Part shown: positions 9,117-20,418 of the stretch, one piece after another
How positions within the stretch are numbered: the stretch's first letter is position 1
Layout of the letters: each line of letters starts with the position of its first letter
Origin: Cystobacter ferrugineus
Lineage (GTDB): Bacteria; Myxococcota; Myxococcia; Myxococcales; Myxococcaceae
Length of the DNA: 64,000 bases
Reading direction: 5' to 3'
Assembly (NCBI RefSeq): GCF_001887355.1
Contig: NZ_MPIN01000005.1
Span: 63,390 to 127,389, forward strand
Position numbers and translations under genes: made by a program
Notes under the pieces: model-generated
What the model saw: only the letters and a program-made list of their open reading frames with translations
Database searches by the model: none
What the model was told of the DNA's origin: nothing

Positions 9117-10103
9117 ATGAACCGCAGAGAATTCCTGGAGGCCACACTCGCGCTGATGTTGTCCTCGGAGGCCCTGGCCGCGAACAAGCCCGCGGCGACG
9201 CGCGACGTGCCCCGCCGCAAGCTCGGCCGCACGGGCGAGCAGGTGTCGTGCATCGGCCTGGGGGGCGCGCACATCGGCGGGCAGAAGCAGGAGGCCGAGA
9301 GCATTCGCATCATCCGGAGCGCGCTCGACGCGGGGATCAACTTCCTGGACAACTGCTGGGACTACCACGATGGGCAGAGCGAGGTGCGCATGGGCAAGGC
9401 GCTCCGGGATGGTTACCGGAACAAGGCCTTCCTGATGACGAAGATCGACGGCCGGGACAAGAAGACGGCCGCGGCGCAGATCGACGAGTCGCTCGAGCGC
9501 CTGCAGACGGATCACCTGGATCTGTTGCAACTGCACGAGGTCATCCACCAGGACGATCCTCGGCGGGCGTTCGCGGACGGGGGTGCCATCGAGGCCATGG
9601 AGGAGGCGCGCAAGGCGGGCAAGGCGCGCTTCCTGGGCTTCACCGGGCACAAGTCACCCGCCATGCACCTGAGCATGCTCGAAGCGGCGAGCAAGCACGG
9701 CTTCCGCTTCGATGCCGTGCAGATGCCGCTCAACGTGATGGACGCGCACTTCGACAGCTTCGAGAAGCGCGTGCTGCCCGTGCTCGTGAAGGAGGAGATC
9801 GGCGTGCTCGGGATGAAGTCGCTGGGCGGCACCTTCATCCTGGAGAGCAAGACGGTGAGCGCGCCGGAGTGTCTGCGCTACAGCCTGTCGCTGCCGGTGA
9901 GCGTGGTCATCACGGGCATGGACTCGATGGCACGCGTGGAGCAGGCGCTCAAGGTGGCGCGGGGCTTCAAGCCCTACACGGAGAAGGAAATCCAGACACT
10001 GTTGGCGCGTACCGAGAAGGCCGCCCAGGCTGGCGCCTTCGAGAAGTACAAGATCAGCACCCACTTCGACGGCACCACGAAGCACCCGGAGTGGATGGGC
10101 TGA
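9117..10103 (+). CDS. Aldo/keto reductase with twin-arginine-like leader
   Basis: A 328-aa NAD(P)H-dependent oxidoreductase of the AKR family. The catalytic tetrad can be placed as Asp/Tyr in DNCWDYHDGQSE, Lys in LMTKIDGRD and His in LLQLHEVIH. The N-terminus is MNRREFLEATLALML, an RR-x-FL Tat-type motif followed by a hydrophobic stretch and an Ala-rich region, so export in folded form is plausible. Exported AKRs with this leader occur in environmental bacteria. The substrate is unknown. The next gene starts 22 bp downstream, so the two are likely co-transcribed. Confidence 0.88.
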   Translation: MNRREFLEATLALMLSSEALAANKPAATRDVPRRKLGRTGEQVSCIGLGGAHIGGQKQEAESIRIIRSALDAGINFLDNCWDYHDGQSEVRMGKALRDGYRNKAFLMTKIDGRDKKTAAAQIDESLERLQTDHLDLLQLHEVIHQDDPRRAFADGGAIEAMEEARKAGKARFLGFTGHKSPAMHLSMLEAASKHGFRFDAVQMPLNVMDAHFDSFEKRVLPVLVKEEIGVLGMKSLGGTFILESKTVSAPECLRYSLSLPVSVVITGMDSMARVEQALKVARGFKPYTEKEIQTLLARTEKAAQAGAFEKYKISTHFDGTTKHPEWMG

Positions 10104-10125
10104 TTTCGTCGAACCGGAGAACCCC

Positions 10126-12879
10126 ATGAGCGTGGACAACTCCCCCACCCCGTCCGCCGTCCGCGCCATGGAGCCGGACTCCCTCATCCTCCCGTTCGAG
10201 CGCATCTCCGCGGCGGATCTGCCCCACGTGGGCGGCAAGGGGGCCAACCTGGGCGAGCTGGCCCGCGCCGGGTTTCCGGTGCCCTCCGGCTTCTGTGTCA
10301 CCACGGCCGCCTTCGATGCGTTCCTCGCCGGTCTCGGGGAAACCCAGACGCTGTACGCGGCGCTGGAGTCATTGGACGGGAAGGACGTGGACGCGGCCCG
10401 CCGCGCCGCCGAGGCCACCCGCGCCGCGCTCGGCCAGGCGCCCCTTCCCCCGGCGGTGGCCGACGCCGTGCTGGCCGCCTGGCGGGCCCTGGGGACCGAG
10501 GCCTCGTGGGCGGTGCGATCCAGCGCCACGGCGGAGGATCTGCCGGACGCCAGCTTCGCGGGCCAGCAGGACACCTTCCTCAACATCCGCGGGGCCGAGG
10601 CCCTGCTCGACGCGGTCCGGCGCTGCTGGGTGTCGCTGTTCACCGATCGCGCGGTGCTCTACCGGGCCCGGAACGGCTTTGGCCATCGCGGGGTGAAGCT
10701 GAGCGTGGTGGTGCAGCGCATGGTGATGCCCGAGGTGTCCGGCATCCTCTTCACCGCGGATCCGCTCACCGGGCGGCGGGGCACCGTGTCCATCGACGCG
10801 GGCTTCGGACTGGGCGAGGCGTTGGTCAGCGGGCTCATCAACGCCGACCTGTACAAGGTGGACAAGGCGACGGGAGAGTTCCTGAGCGTCCAGGTGGGTG
10901 ACAAGGCCCTGGCCATCCGCCCCAGGCCCGAGGGTGGAACCAGGGAGGAGCCCCTGCCGGAAGCCACCCGCCGCGCCCGGGCCCTGGACGACGCGACCGC
11001 GCGGGAGCTGGCCGCCCTGGGCGCACGCATCGAAGCGCATTACGGCGAGCCGCAGGACATCGAGTGGTGCATCGAGGCCGGGCGCATCTACGTGGTCCAG
11101 GCCCGCCCCATCACGAGCCTGTACCCGCTACCCGTGCCCGCTCCGGACGACGGCCCGCACATCTACCTCAGCTTCGGCCACTTCCAGATGATGACGGACC
11201 CCATGCCACCGCTCGCGCTCCAGGTGTGGCAGTTGACGATTCCATTCGGCAGGACAACGTCGGGCACGGAGGAGCCTCCCCACGAGACACGGTCCGCCGC
11301 CGTCGCGGGCAGCCGGCTCTTCCTGGACGCGACGCCCGTGTTACGCCATCCCGTCCTGCGGCGGCGGGTGGTGGGGATTGTCCGTCACGCCTACGAGGAC
11401 CTGGGCCGGGGCATGGACGCGTTGGCCAGCCAGCCGGCCTTCCAACGTAGCGCGCGCGGCGGCCGGGCCACGGTGAGGGGCGTGGGCCGTGTCGCCCTCC
11501 CCCTGGTCACCCGGATGCTGCATCGGTTGCTCGTCGCGGATCCCGCCTCACTCCTCTCCCGGGTGGAGACGTTCAGCGAGTCGCTGCTCGCCGAGATGCG
11601 GGCCCGGCTCACGGCGGCGGCTCCGGGCGCGGCACGGCTGCGCGAGTCGCGGCGTGTGCTCTCGGAGCTCATGAGCCGCGTCCTCGCCCTGCCCCCGAAC
11701 CTGCTCGTGGGCGTGGTGGCCAAGGGGCTGCTCGGCCAGGGAATCCGGCGGGGACTGCTCGGCGGGACGCAGGAGGATCTCTCCGCGCTGGAGCGGGGCC
11801 TGCCCGGCAACGTCACCACGGAAATGGACCTGGCCGTGGGAGATCTGACGGATCTCGTCCGCCCCCATCCGGCCCTGGCCGCGGTGCTTCGCGACCGTCC
11901 CGCCTCCGAGGCCCTGGCCGCGGCGCGTGAGTTCGAGGGAGGGCCCGCATTCCTCGCGGCATGGAGGGCCTTCCTCGATCACTACGGCATGCGGGGACCA
12001 GGAGAAGTGGACCTGTCCCGGCCTCGTTACAAGGACGACCCCTCGCTCCTCCTCGCGGCCATCGTGGGAGGAGCCGGGCCAGCGGGAGCGAACCGAGTCG
12101 CGGGCGAGCACCGGGCCCACCACGCGGCGCTGGCCGCCAGGGCCGAAGCCGCGGGCGAGCGCCTCATCGCCGCGTCCCGACGCGGTCTGACCGGCAGCGC
12201 ACGCGCCCGGCTGGCTCGCCGGTGGGTGCGCCTGGCCCGCGCGGGCCTGGGCCTGCGGGAGCACCCCAAGTTCCTGATCGTCCGCGTGCTGGAGCTCGTG
12301 CGCGACGCGGTACTCGAGGCCGGGACCCTCCTGGTCCAGCGCGGAACACTCGCGACGGCGGACGAGGCGTTCCTGCTGCGCTTCGAGGAACTGATCGCGG
12401 CGCTCGAGGCCGAGCGGGCACCTGATCTGCGGCCCCTCGCCGAGGAGCGGCGGGCCACGCTCCGGCGTGACGCCAGACGAGCGCCCCCGTTGGTGATGGC
12501 GAGCGATGGGGAGATTCCCGTGCTGGCGGGCCGTGAGGATCTGCCACCGGGAGCCCTGTCCGGGACAGCGGCCTCGGCGGGCGTGGTGGAGGGGCGTGCG
12601 CGCGTGGTGCTCGACCCGGCGCGCGAGGTGCTTCACGCGGGAGAGATCCTCGTGGCGCCGCATACGGATCCGGGCTGGACGCCCCTGTTCGTGCACGCGT
12701 CCGGACTGGTGACCGAGGTGGGCGGGCTCATGACGCACGGCTCGGTGGTGGCGCGCGAGTATGGCATTCCGGCGGTCGTCAGCGTGGCGGGCGCCACGCG
12801 GCGCATCCACACCGGCCAGCGCATCCGCGTGGACGGCACCCGGGGCATCGTGGAGTTCCTGGACGAAGGTGCCGCGTGA
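10126..12879 (+). CDS. PEP/pyruvate-binding phosphotransferase (PEP synthase / rifampicin phosphotransferase-like)
   Basis: A 917-aa cytoplasmic enzyme. The N-terminus is a PEP/pyruvate ATP-grasp domain (VGGKGANLGELARAGFPVP; SSATAEDLPDASFAGQQ). A poorly conserved middle part follows, then a C-terminal swivelling phospho-His domain (GLMTHGSVVAREYGIPAVV). The C-terminal PEP-binding TIM barrel of true PEP synthase is absent. The order ATP-binding, substrate domain, His domain and the length resemble rifampicin phosphotransferase (about 865 aa). It probably uses ATP to phosphorylate a small molecule through the His; the acceptor is unknown. Partnership with the upstream reductase is inferred from the 22-bp spacing. 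Confidence 0.8.
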   Translation: MSVDNSPTPSAVRAMEPDSLILPFERISAADLPHVGGKGANLGELARAGFPVPSGFCVTTAAFDAFLAGLGETQTLYAALESLDGKDVDAARRAAEATRAALGQAPLPPAVADAVLAAWRALGTEASWAVRSSATAEDLPDASFAGQQDTFLNIRGAEALLDAVRRCWVSLFTDRAVLYRARNGFGHRGVKLSVVVQRMVMPEVSGILFTADPLTGRRGTVSIDAGFGLGEALVSGLINADLYKVDKATGEFLSVQVGDKALAIRPRPEGGTREEPLPEATRRARALDDATARELAALGARIEAHYGEPQDIEWCIEAGRIYVVQARPITSLYPLPVPAPDDGPHIYLSFGHFQMMTDPMPPLALQVWQLTIPFGRTTSGTEEPPHETRSAAVAGSRLFLDATPVLRHPVLRRRVVGIVRHAYEDLGRGMDALASQPAFQRSARGGRATVRGVGRVALPLVTRMLHRLLVADPASLLSRVETFSESLLAEMRARLTAAAPGAARLRESRRVLSELMSRVLALPPNLLVGVVAKGLLGQGIRRGLLGGTQEDLSALERGLPGNVTTEMDLAVGDLTDLVRPHPALAAVLRDRPASEALAAAREFEGGPAFLAAWRAFLDHYGMRGPGEVDLSRPRYKDDPSLLLAAIVGGAGPAGANRVAGEHRAHHAALAARAEAAGERLIAASRRGLTGSARARLARRWVRLARAGLGLREHPKFLIVRVLELVRDAVLEAGTLLVQRGTLATADEAFLLRFEELIAALEAERAPDLRPLAEERRATLRRDARRAPPLVMASDGEIPVLAGREDLPPGALSGTAASAGVVEGRARVVLDPAREVLHAGEILVAPHTDPGWTPLFVHASGLVTEVGGLMTHGSVVAREYGIPAVVSVAGATRRIHTGQRIRVDGTRGIVEFLDEGAA

Positions 12880-13030
12880 AGGCCGCGCCCTGCACTCGGA
12901 GCGCGGCCGAATCGAGTCACTTTGGACACCACGCCCTGGCTGTGGCCATCTACCCGGGTCGTGAGTCCATCCGTGAGAGGTTCATCGTGAGGTGGATCCT
13001 GGAAGTGCCGACCAACACGGAGATTCCCTG

Positions 13031-13447
13031 ATGCGAATGTATGTTCCGCTGCTGTGGATGGCTTGGGTGGTTTCTGGCTGCGCCATGCACGTCCATGAGG
13101 ACAGGCCGCGTCGGCCCCCTCGGGGAGAGCCGTATCCGTACCCACGGCCTCCTCCAGGCGAACCCCCTCCCCCTTCCCGGCCGCCTCCGCCCCCACGGGA
13201 CGTGCTGCGCGCCAAGGAGATCAAGGCCGGGCGTGTCTACGCGCGGGTCATCTACGCCAAGGAGGTGAAGGCTCGAGGTGGCCGGGTGGGCCGCATCTAC
13301 ACCGGCAAGGGCGGCAAGGGAGACTGGGGCGGCGGTGAGGTGCAAGCCCCGGAGGTCTCCGCGGAGATCATCTACGCCAAGGAGATCAAGGCCGATTGGA
13401 TCGAAGCGGACGAGATCCACGCCAAGGAAGTGAAGATCGGCCGGTAG
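13031..13447 (+). CDS. Small proline-rich lipoprotein with Ala-Lys-Glu repeats
   Basis: A 138-aa protein of unrecognised family. The leader MRMYVPLLWMAWVVSGC ends in a good lipobox (V-S-G-C), so it is probably a lipoprotein. A Pro/Arg-rich linker (residues about 25-60) follows. The C-terminal half is built on a recurring [LYH]AKE[IV]K motif (RAKEIKAG, YAKEVKAR, YAKEIKAD, HAKEVKIG). The period suggests a small beta-solenoid-like or adhesive stalk. No function is assigned. It is separated by about 150 bp from the preceding gene and convergent with garD. Confidence 0.7.
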   Translation: MRMYVPLLWMAWVVSGCAMHVHEDRPRRPPRGEPYPYPRPPPGEPPPPSRPPPPPRDVLRAKEIKAGRVYARVIYAKEVKARGGRVGRIYTGKGGKGDWGGGEVQAPEVSAEIIYAKEIKADWIEADEIHAKEVKIGR

Positions 13448-13463
13448 CGCTCCCCGGCGGACT

Positions 13464-15029
13464 TCACGTCACGGGAGCGGGATTGAACAGCACCAGTGCG
13501 TTGTGCAGCTTCCACTGTTCCGCCCACGTCTTCTTGCGGCCACTGGCCACGTCCAGCATGAAGCGGAAGAGTTCCCACCCCACCTCCTCGATGCTGGCGG
13601 AGCCATCCGCGATGGTGCCGGCGTTCACGTCCATCAGGTCATGCCAGCGCCGCGCCAGGTCGCTGCGCGTGGCGACCTTGATCACCGGGACCGCGGCCAG
13701 ACCGTAGGGCGTGCCACGACCAGTGGTGAAGACATGCAGGTTCATGCCCGCGGCCAGTTGCAGCGTGCCGCAGATGAAGTCGCTCGCGGGAGTGGCCGCG
13801 TACGTGAGCCCCTTCGTCTTGAGCTTCTCTCCTGGCGACAGCACCCCGGAAATCGGCGCCGAGCCGGACTTGACGATGGAGCCCATCGCCTTTTCGACGA
13901 TGTTGGACAGGCCGCCCTTCTTGTTGCCCGGCGTGGTGTTGGCGCTCCGGTCGGCACCGCCGCGCTTGAGGTAGGCGTCGTACCACGCCATCTCCCGGAT
14001 CATGCCCTGTGCCACCTCCGGGGTGCTGGCGCGTGCGGTCAGTTGGGCGATGCCATCACGCACCTCGGTCACTTCCGAGAACATCACGCTGGCGCCAGCA
14101 CGCACCAACAGGTCGGTGCAGAAGCCAACCGCGGGGTTGGCCGTCACCCCCGAGAACGCATCGCTGCCGCCGCACTGGACACCCACCACCAGCTCGCTGG
14201 CCGGCACGGTTTCACGTCTTCGCGCGTTCAGGCGCTCCAGATGGGTCTCGGCCTGCCGCATGATGCTCGCCACCATCGACATGAAACCGGTGTGGCTGTC
14301 GTCCTGCAGGCAGACCACGCTCGGCTTCGCGTCCCCCTGGACGCCCCCCCGCTGACCGACGACCGGGAGCGAGCCGGGTGGCAGCAGGCGCTCGGGCTGT
14401 AGCTTCTCGCAGCCCAGGCTCACCATCATCACCTCGCCGCCGAAGTTCGGGTTGAGGCTGATGTTGCGCAAGGTCCGGATCGGCACGATCGCATCAGGCA
14501 CGTCGATCGCCACGCCACAGCCATAGCCATGCTCCAGGGCCACGACATCATCCACGTTCGGATATCTGGGCAGCAGTTCGGCCTTGATGCGCTGGACGGC
14601 GAACTCCGTGACGCCCGCCACGCATTGGACCGTCTGGGTGATCGCCAGGATGTTGCGCGTGCCCACGGAGCCATCCGGGTTGCGGTAGCCCTCGAACGTG
14701 TAGCCCTCCAGCGGCGGCAGTGGCGCGGCCTTCTCGGTGGAGATGGGGAGATCCTCCAGCCCACGCGCCGCCGGCATGTCGAGCAGGCGCTCGTGTACCC
14801 AGCTTCCGGACGCGATGTCCTCCAGGGCGTAGCCGATCGGCACCCCGTAGCGCAGGACTGCCTGGCCCCGCGGCAGATCCACCAGCGCGACCTTGTGCCC
14901 TTGCGGCACACGGTCCTTGAGCACGAGCCCATTGGGCAGCACCGTTCCCGCCGGCAACCCACCATCGTTGGCGACGATGGCGACGTTGTCCTTGTCGTGC
15001 ATGCGAATGGTGAGGGGTTGCGTCTGCAT
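13464..15029 (-). CDS. garD: Galactarate dehydratase (UxaA/GarD family)
   Basis: A 521-aa cytoplasmic enzyme that dehydrates galactarate (meso-galactaric acid) to 5-keto-4-deoxyglucarate. It has the N-terminal SAF-like domain ([18 protein letters not shown]) and the large UxaA C-terminal domain ([48 protein letters not shown]). Length matches GarD (about 523). It is the last gene of a five-gene leftward operon for hexarate breakdown; the next upstream gene, gudD, ends 54 bp away. Confidence 0.93.
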   Translation of the reverse strand: MQTQPLTIRMHDKDNVAIVANDGGLPAGTVLPNGLVLKDRVPQGHKVALVDLPRGQAVLRYGVPIGYALEDIASGSWVHERLLDMPAARGLEDLPISTEKAAPLPPLEGYTFEGYRNPDGSVGTRNILAITQTVQCVAGVTEFAVQRIKAELLPRYPNVDDVVALEHGYGCGVAIDVPDAIVPIRTLRNISLNPNFGGEVMMVSLGCEKLQPERLLPPGSLPVVGQRGGVQGDAKPSVVCLQDDSHTGFMSMVASIMRQAETHLERLNARRRETVPASELVVGVQCGGSDAFSGVTANPAVGFCTDLLVRAGASVMFSEVTEVRDGIAQLTARASTPEVAQGMIREMAWYDAYLKRGGADRSANTTPGNKKGGLSNIVEKAMGSIVKSGSAPISGVLSPGEKLKTKGLTYAATPASDFICGTLQLAAGMNLHVFTTGRGTPYGLAAVPVIKVATRSDLARRWHDLMDVNAGTIADGSASIEEVGWELFRFMLDVASGRKKTWAEQWKLHNALVLFNPAPVT

Positions 15030-15083
15030 GGCTCTAGAACTCCGGCTGGAGCCGCGCCGTCAGGGCGCGCGTGTCGTCCAGCA

Positions 15084-16436
15084 TCAACACATGAGGCAGG
15101 GGCGCTTGGGGTCGAACTTCCACCCCGGCACCAGGTACTGCATGGCGGCCGCGTCGTTGCGCGCCCCCAGCGCCTGGGCGCGGTAGAGGGAGTGGGCACG
15201 CTCGAGCTGGTCCATATCCAGTTCCACGCCCAGACCGGGGCGATCCGGGACCGTCAACTGCCCGCCGGAGATGCGCAGCGGCTCGCGCGTCAGGCGCTGG
15301 CCGTCCTGCCAGATCCAGTGCGTGTCGATGGCGGTGATGCGCCCGGGCGCCGCCGCGGCCACGTGGGTGAACATCGCCAGCGAGATGTCAAAGTGGTTGT
15401 TGGAGTGCGAGCCCCAGGTCAAACCCCACTCGGCGCACATCTGCGCGACGCGCACCGACCCCTGCATCGTCCAGAAGTGCGGATCGGCCAGCGGGATGTC
15501 CACCGAGCCCAGTTGGATGGCGTGTCCCATCTCGCGCCAGTCGGTGGCGATCATGTTCGTCGCCGTCGGGAGACGCGTCTGCCGGCGGAACTCCGCCATG
15601 ATCTCGCGACCCGAGTAGCCCCGCTCCGGGCCGCAGGGGTCCTCGGCATAGGCGAGCACGTCTCCGAGGCCGCGGCACAGCCTCACCGCCTCCTCCAACG
15701 ACCAACAGCCGTTGGGGTCCAGGGTGATGCGCGCGTCCGGAAAGCGCTCGGCGAGCGCCGTCACCGCCGCCATCTCCTCCTCGCCCCGCAGCACGCCGCC
15801 CTTGAGCTTGAAGTCCCGGAAGCCGTAGCGCGCGTACGCGGCCTCGGCGAGCCGCACCACCGCCTCCGGCGTCAGCGCCTCCTCGTGGCGCAACCGCAGC
15901 CAGTCATCCTTCGCGTCTGGCTCGGACCGGTAGGGCAGATCCGTCCGCTTCCGGTCGCCCACGTAGAAGAGATAGCCGAGCACGTCGACGCGCTCGCGCT
16001 GTTGCCCATCGCCGAGCAGCGCCGCCACGGGCACCTCGAGGAACTGGCCGAGCAGATCGAGCAGCGCGCACTCGAGTGCCGCCACGGCGTGGATCGTCAC
16101 CCGCAGGTCGAAGGTCTGCTGCCCGCGCCCACCGTCGTCACGGCGCGCGAAGCGCTGGCGCACCGAGTTGAGGATGTTGCGATGGTTGCCCAGGCGCTGC
16201 CCGAGCACGAGCGGGATGGCCTCCTCGAGCGTCTGGCGGATGGCTTCACCGCCGGGCACCTCACCCACGCCCGTGTGGCCCGCGCTGTCCTCGAGGACCA
16301 CCACGTTGCGAGTGAAGAAGGGAGCATGGGCACCGCTCAGGTTCAGGAGCATCCCGTCGTGCCCCGCCACCGGGATGACGCGAACCCGCGTCACCGTTGG
16401 CGCCTCGTTGCGTCCCACCACCGGTTGCGTCGTCAT
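15084..16436 (-). CDS. gudD: Glucarate dehydratase
   Basis: A 450-aa enolase-superfamily enzyme converting D-glucarate (often also L-idarate) to 5-keto-4-deoxyglucarate. Visible family motifs are [15 protein letters not shown], the Lys region [14 protein letters not shown], the metal-ligand strand [14 protein letters not shown] and the His strand [13 protein letters not shown]. The length equals E. coli GudD (about 446). The start ATG at 16436 has AAGGA nine bases upstream; a longer in-frame start at 16478 would nearly reach the MFS gene. With garD next to it, both diastereomeric hexarates can feed the same pathway. Confidence 0.93.
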   Translation of the reverse strand: MTTQPVVGRNEAPTVTRVRVIPVAGHDGMLLNLSGAHAPFFTRNVVVLEDSAGHTGVGEVPGGEAIRQTLEEAIPLVLGQRLGNHRNILNSVRQRFARRDDGGRGQQTFDLRVTIHAVAALECALLDLLGQFLEVPVAALLGDGQQRERVDVLGYLFYVGDRKRTDLPYRSEPDAKDDWLRLRHEEALTPEAVVRLAEAAYARYGFRDFKLKGGVLRGEEEMAAVTALAERFPDARITLDPNGCWSLEEAVRLCRGLGDVLAYAEDPCGPERGYSGREIMAEFRRQTRLPTATNMIATDWREMGHAIQLGSVDIPLADPHFWTMQGSVRVAQMCAEWGLTWGSHSNNHFDISLAMFTHVAAAAPGRITAIDTHWIWQDGQRLTREPLRISGGQLTVPDRPGLGVELDMDQLERAHSLYRAQALGARNDAAAMQYLVPGWKFDPKRPCLMC

Positions 16437-16486
16437 GGAGCGTGTCCTTTCTCTCCTGGGTGCTCGCTCTCCAACCAAGGGAACCT

Positions 16487-17824
16487 CTACGCCGGCTTCA
16501 GCTCCAGGCGCCGGATCTCACCGACGACCAGCAGGTAGCAGAAGATGGCGAGCAAGGCGTTGGCGCCCACGAACACGAGCGCGGCGGCGAAGGAGCCGCT
16601 CTGCTTCAAGAGGTAACCGATGATGATGGGCGTGGTGATGCCCGCCATGTTGCCAAAGGTGTTGAAGACCCCGCCGCTCAGGCCCGCGATCTGCTTGGGC
16701 GAGGTGTCCGACATCACCGCCCAGCCCAGCGCGCCCACGCCCTTGCCGAAGAAGGCCAGGGACATGATCGCGACGACCAGCCACTGAGAGTCCACGTAGT
16801 TGCACACCACCATGCTCGTGGACATCAGCATCCCGGCCACGATGGGCGTCTTGCGCGCGAAGGTGAGCGAGTGGCCGCGGCGCACCAGGCCGTCGGAGAT
16901 CACGCCACCCAACACGCCACCGATGAACCCCGCCACCGCCGGCAGCGACGAGACGAAGCCCGCCTTGAGGATGGACATCCCGCGCTCCTGCACCAGGTAC
17001 ACCGGGAACCAGGTGAGGAAGAAATAGGTCAGCGTGTTGATGCAGTACTGGCCCACGTAGATGCCCATCATCATGCGGTTGGCGAGCAGTTGTTTGAGGG
17101 CACCCCGCTGAAGGGGGGCCTTGGCCGCCGCGCCCTGCTCGAGGCTCACGAGCCCGCCGCCGCGCTCGATGTACTCGAGCTCCGCGCGGCTGATGCGCGG
17201 GTGGGCCTTGGGCTCGTGAATGACGAACAGCCACAGCGCCGCCAGCGCGAGGCCCAGACCGCCCATCACGAAATAGACGCTCCGCCAGCCGTGGGCATGG
17301 GTGATGTACGCCATGAGAGGCGTGAAGAGCACGGTGGCGAAATACTGCGCCGAGTTGAAGATGGCGGACGCCGTGCCTCGCTCGGCGGTGGGGAACCAGG
17401 CCGCCACGAGACGGCTGTTGCCCGGGAACGCCGGTGCCTCGGCGAAGCCGACCATCAGCCGGCAGAGGAAGAACGCCCCCACCACGGAGGCGGCGGGCAG
17501 CGCGCCCACCACCCCCGCCAGCAGCGTGAAGAACGACCAGAGGGCAATGCTCCACGCATAGACGCGCTTGGTGCCGAAGCGGTCGAGCAGCCAGCCACCG
17601 GGGAGCTGTCCCAGCACGTACGCCCAGGCGAACGCGGAGAACAGGTAGCCCATCTGCACCGAATCCAGCCCCAGCTCCTTCTGCATCGTCGAGCCGGTGA
17701 TGGAGAGGGTCGCGCGATCCGCGAAGTTCAGCGTGGTGACGATGAACACCATGAACAGAACGAAGTAGCGCACACGGGTGCGTGTCCGTTCGCCCACGGT
17801 GCTCACGGTGGATACGTCTTCCAT
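16487..17824 (-). CDS. MFS hexarate transporter (GudP-like)
   Basis: A 445-aa 12-TM major-facilitator protein of the anion:cation symporter family (glucarate/galactarate/galactonate porters). It has the family opener [21 protein letters not shown] and the loop 2-3 motif [14 protein letters not shown]. It sits inside the operon between the semialdehyde dehydrogenase and glucarate dehydratase genes, so it most likely brings glucarate or galactarate into the cell. Specificity is inferred from context. Confidence 0.9.
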   Translation of the reverse strand: MEDVSTVSTVGERTRTRVRYFVLFMVFIVTTLNFADRATLSITGSTMQKELGLDSVQMGYLFSAFAWAYVLGQLPGGWLLDRFGTKRVYAWSIALWSFFTLLAGVVGALPAASVVGAFFLCRLMVGFAEAPAFPGNSRLVAAWFPTAERGTASAIFNSAQYFATVLFTPLMAYITHAHGWRSVYFVMGGLGLALAALWLFVIHEPKAHPRISRAELEYIERGGGLVSLEQGAAAKAPLQRGALKQLLANRMMMGIYVGQYCINTLTYFFLTWFPVYLVQERGMSILKAGFVSSLPAVAGFIGGVLGGVISDGLVRRGHSLTFARKTPIVAGMLMSTSMVVCNYVDSQWLVVAIMSLAFFGKGVGALGWAVMSDTSPKQIAGLSGGVFNTFGNMAGITTPIIIGYLLKQSGSFAAALVFVGANALLAIFCYLLVVGEIRRLELKPA

Positions 17825-17871
17825 GCGAAACCCTCCTCGCTGCGGGGTGGGGGTGAAGCCCAGGCGTCAGG

Positions 17872-19482
17872 TCAGCGGCGTGGCTCGGAGGGCGGAACGA
17901 GCTTCCCGTCCACCCGCCGCCACAGCTCGAGCGGGTTGCCATCGCGCAGCGACTGGGGCAGCAGTTCCTGCGGCAGATCCTGGTAGCAGACGGGACGCAG
18001 GAAGCGCCGGATGGCGAGCGAGCCGACCGAGGTGGCGCGCGGATCGGACGTGGCCGGGAAGGGGCCACCGTGAACCATGGCGTGGCACACCTCGACGCCC
18101 GTGGGGAAGCCGTTGACGAGGATGCGCCCCGCCTTGCGCTCGAGGACGGGCAACAACTGGCGCGCCAGGGGAATGTCGGCCTCGTCCATCTGGAGCGTCG
18201 CGGTGAGCTGCCCCTCCAGGTGCTCGGTCACGGCGCGCACCGCCTCCACGCTCTCGCAGCGCACCACCAGGGAGGAGGAACCGAACACCTCCTCCTGCAG
18301 CGCGGGATCGCCCAGGAAGCTGCCCGCATCGGTCGTGAAAAGGGCGGCGCGGCTCTGGTTCGGCCCATTCGTGGCCACTCCGCGCGCGACCGACTTCACC
18401 CGGGAATGGGCCGTCAGGCGCCCCACCCCCTCGTCGTACGCCGCGTGGATGCCGGGCGTGAGCATCGTCGCGCACGGACTGTCACGCAGCACCGCGGCGG
18501 CGGCCTCGATGAAGGTGTCGAGGCCCGGGCTCTCGACCGCGAGCACCAGACCCGGGTTGGTGCAGAACTGCCCCGCGCCCAGCGTGAGCGAGGCCACGAA
18601 CTTCCGCCCGATGTCCGCTCCGCGCGCCGTCAAGGCGGCCGGCAGGAGGTACACCGGGTTGATGCTGCTCATCTCGGCGAAGACCGGAATGGGCTCGGCG
18701 CGGGCGGCGGCGACCTTCATCAGCGCGGTGCCTCCGCGTCGCGAGCCGGTGAAGCCCACCGACTTGATGCGCGGGTCCGCCACGAGCGCGGTGCCGACCT
18801 CGTTGCCCGAGGCGAAGAGGAGCGAGAAGACGCCCTCGGGGAGGCCACAGTCGGCCACCGCCTGGCGGAGCGCGCGCCCGACGAGCTCCGAGGTGCCCGG
18901 GTGGGCGTTGTGCGCCTTCACCACGACGGGACAGCCCGCCGCGAGCGCGGACGCGGTGTCTCCACCCGCCACCGAGAAGGCCAGCGGGAAGTTGCTCGCG
19001 CCGAACACCGCCACGGGCCCCACGGCGATGTGACGCTGGCGCAGATCGGAGCGCGGCGCGGGCTGGCGCTGCGGCAGGGCGGGATCGATCCGCGCCTCCA
19101 GCCACTCGCCCCCGCGCACGACCTCCGCGAAGAGCCGCAGCTGGCCGACCGTGCGGCCCCGCTCGCCCTCGATGCGCCCGCGCGGGAGTCCCGACTCCGC
19201 GCAGGCCCGCTCGATCAGCGCGTCTCCCAGGTCGAGAATGCGCTGGGCCGCCGTCTCGAGCAGGCGGGCGCGCGTCTCGAGGTCGGTGTCGCGGAACGCG
19301 TCGAACGCCGCCCACGCGAGCTGGCAGGCCCGCTCCACGTCGGCCGGAGTGCCGCCGCCGTAGGCCGGCTCGAGCCATGCGCCACGCGCCGGGTCGTGTC
19401 CGCGGAACGTCCCCGCCGCGCCGCGCACCCGCGCCGCGCCAATGAACATCTCTCCAGTGAGTGCCTCGGATTGGGTCGCCAT
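17872..19482 (-). CDS. 2-oxoglutarate semialdehyde dehydrogenase (2,5-dioxovalerate dehydrogenase)
   Basis: A 536-aa NADP-type aldehyde dehydrogenase. Visible motifs are the cofactor segment [17 protein letters not shown], the Gly motif GFTGSRRGG, the catalytic Glu region [11 protein letters not shown] and the catalytic Cys region [12 protein letters not shown]. The subfamily oxidises 2,5-dioxopentanoate to 2-oxoglutarate, the last step of the hexarate route, which fits the neighbours. It begins 15 bp after the end of the keto-deoxyglucarate dehydratase gene. Confidence 0.92.
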   Translation of the reverse strand: MATQSEALTGEMFIGAARVRGAAGTFRGHDPARGAWLEPAYGGGTPADVERACQLAWAAFDAFRDTDLETRARLLETAAQRILDLGDALIERACAESGLPRGRIEGERGRTVGQLRLFAEVVRGGEWLEARIDPALPQRQPAPRSDLRQRHIAVGPVAVFGASNFPLAFSVAGGDTASALAAGCPVVVKAHNAHPGTSELVGRALRQAVADCGLPEGVFSLLFASGNEVGTALVADPRIKSVGFTGSRRGGTALMKVAAARAEPIPVFAEMSSINPVYLLPAALTARGADIGRKFVASLTLGAGQFCTNPGLVLAVESPGLDTFIEAAAAVLRDSPCATMLTPGIHAAYDEGVGRLTAHSRVKSVARGVATNGPNQSRAALFTTDAGSFLGDPALQEEVFGSSSLVVRCESVEAVRAVTEHLEGQLTATLQMDEADIPLARQLLPVLERKAGRILVNGFPTGVEVCHAMVHGGPFPATSDPRATSVGSLAIRRFLRPVCYQDLPQELLPQSLRDGNPLELWRRVDGKLVPPSEPRR

Positions 19483-19497
19483 GGATGAATCCTCGTT

Positions 19498-20418
19498 TCA
19501 GGAGCGCCCGGCGAGAAGGGCCTTGAGCTCACCGAACTCGCTCTCGGTGAGGTCCACCAGCGGAGGACGCACGGGGCCGGCGGAACGGCCCATCGCGCGC
19601 ATACCCGCCTTCACGATGGAGACCGCGTAACCCTTCTTGCGGTTGCGGATGGCGATGTACGGGAGCACGAACTCACGCAGGCCCGCCGACACGGTCGCGA
19701 GGTCACGCGCACGGACGGCGTCATAGAAGCGCAGCGCGAACCGCGGCAGGAAGTTGAAGATCGCCGAGGAGTAGGTGGTGACGCCCATCTCCAGGTACGG
19801 CAGGGCGAAGGTCTCCGCCGTGGGCAGTCCGCCGATGTACATGAGGCGGTCTCCGATGCGCTGGTGGATGCGCGTCATCGTCTCGATGTCACCCACCCCG
19901 TCCTTGAAGCCGACCAGGTTGGGGCAGCGCTCGCACAGACGCGCGAGCGTGACGTCATCCAGCACGGCGTTGGCGCGGCTGTAGAAGATGACGCCCAGTT
20001 TGGTGGAGGCGCACACCGCCTCGACGTGCGCGGCGATGCCGTCCCGGTCGCACTCGGTGAGATAGGGCGGCAGCAGCAGCAGGCCGTCCGCGCCCGCGGC
20101 CTCGGCGGCCCGGGCGAGATCCTTCGCCATCGCGGTGCCATAGCCGGTCGGAGCGATCACCGGAACCTTGCCACGCGACTCCTCCACCGCCGCCTTGACG
20201 ACCCGGTTCACCTCGTCCGCCGTGAGGGAGAAGAACTCGCCCGTCCCGCCGGCCGCGAACAGGCCCGCCACGGGGTACTCGCTCAACGACGCCAGGTTGG
20301 CGCGATAGGCGCGCTCGTCGAAAGCGAGCGTCGCGTCGAAGTGCGTGACGGGAAAGGAGAGCAACCCCTTACCGAGCTGCCTGGCCATATCCAACGGAGT
20401 CATCTGCGTCATGGGCAT
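19498..20418 (-). CDS. kdgD: 5-dehydro-4-deoxyglucarate dehydratase (decarboxylating)
   Basis: A 306-aa DHDPS/NAL-family (beta/alpha)8 aldolase-fold enzyme that dehydrates and decarboxylates 5-keto-4-deoxyglucarate to 2,5-dioxopentanoate. Family motifs are [24 protein letters not shown] and VIAPTGY; the Schiff-base Lys is expected in the strand [11 protein letters not shown]. It is the first gene of the operon. ATGs at 20418, 20412 and 20403 compete. GAGGAG lies 4 bases before 20418 and 10 before 20412, so the exact start is uncertain by two codons. Confidence 0.93.
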   Translation of the reverse strand: MPMTQMTPLDMARQLGKGLLSFPVTHFDATLAFDERAYRANLASLSEYPVAGLFAAGGTGEFFSLTADEVNRVVKAAVEESRGKVPVIAPTGYGTAMAKDLARAAEAAGADGLLLLPPYLTECDRDGIAAHVEAVCASTKLGVIFYSRANAVLDDVTLARLCERCPNLVGFKDGVGDIETMTRIHQRIGDRLMYIGGLPTAETFALPYLEMGVTTYSSAIFNFLPRFALRFYDAVRARDLATVSAGLREFVLPYIAIRNRKKGYAVSIVKAGMRAMGRSAGPVRPPLVDLTESEFGELKALLAGRS

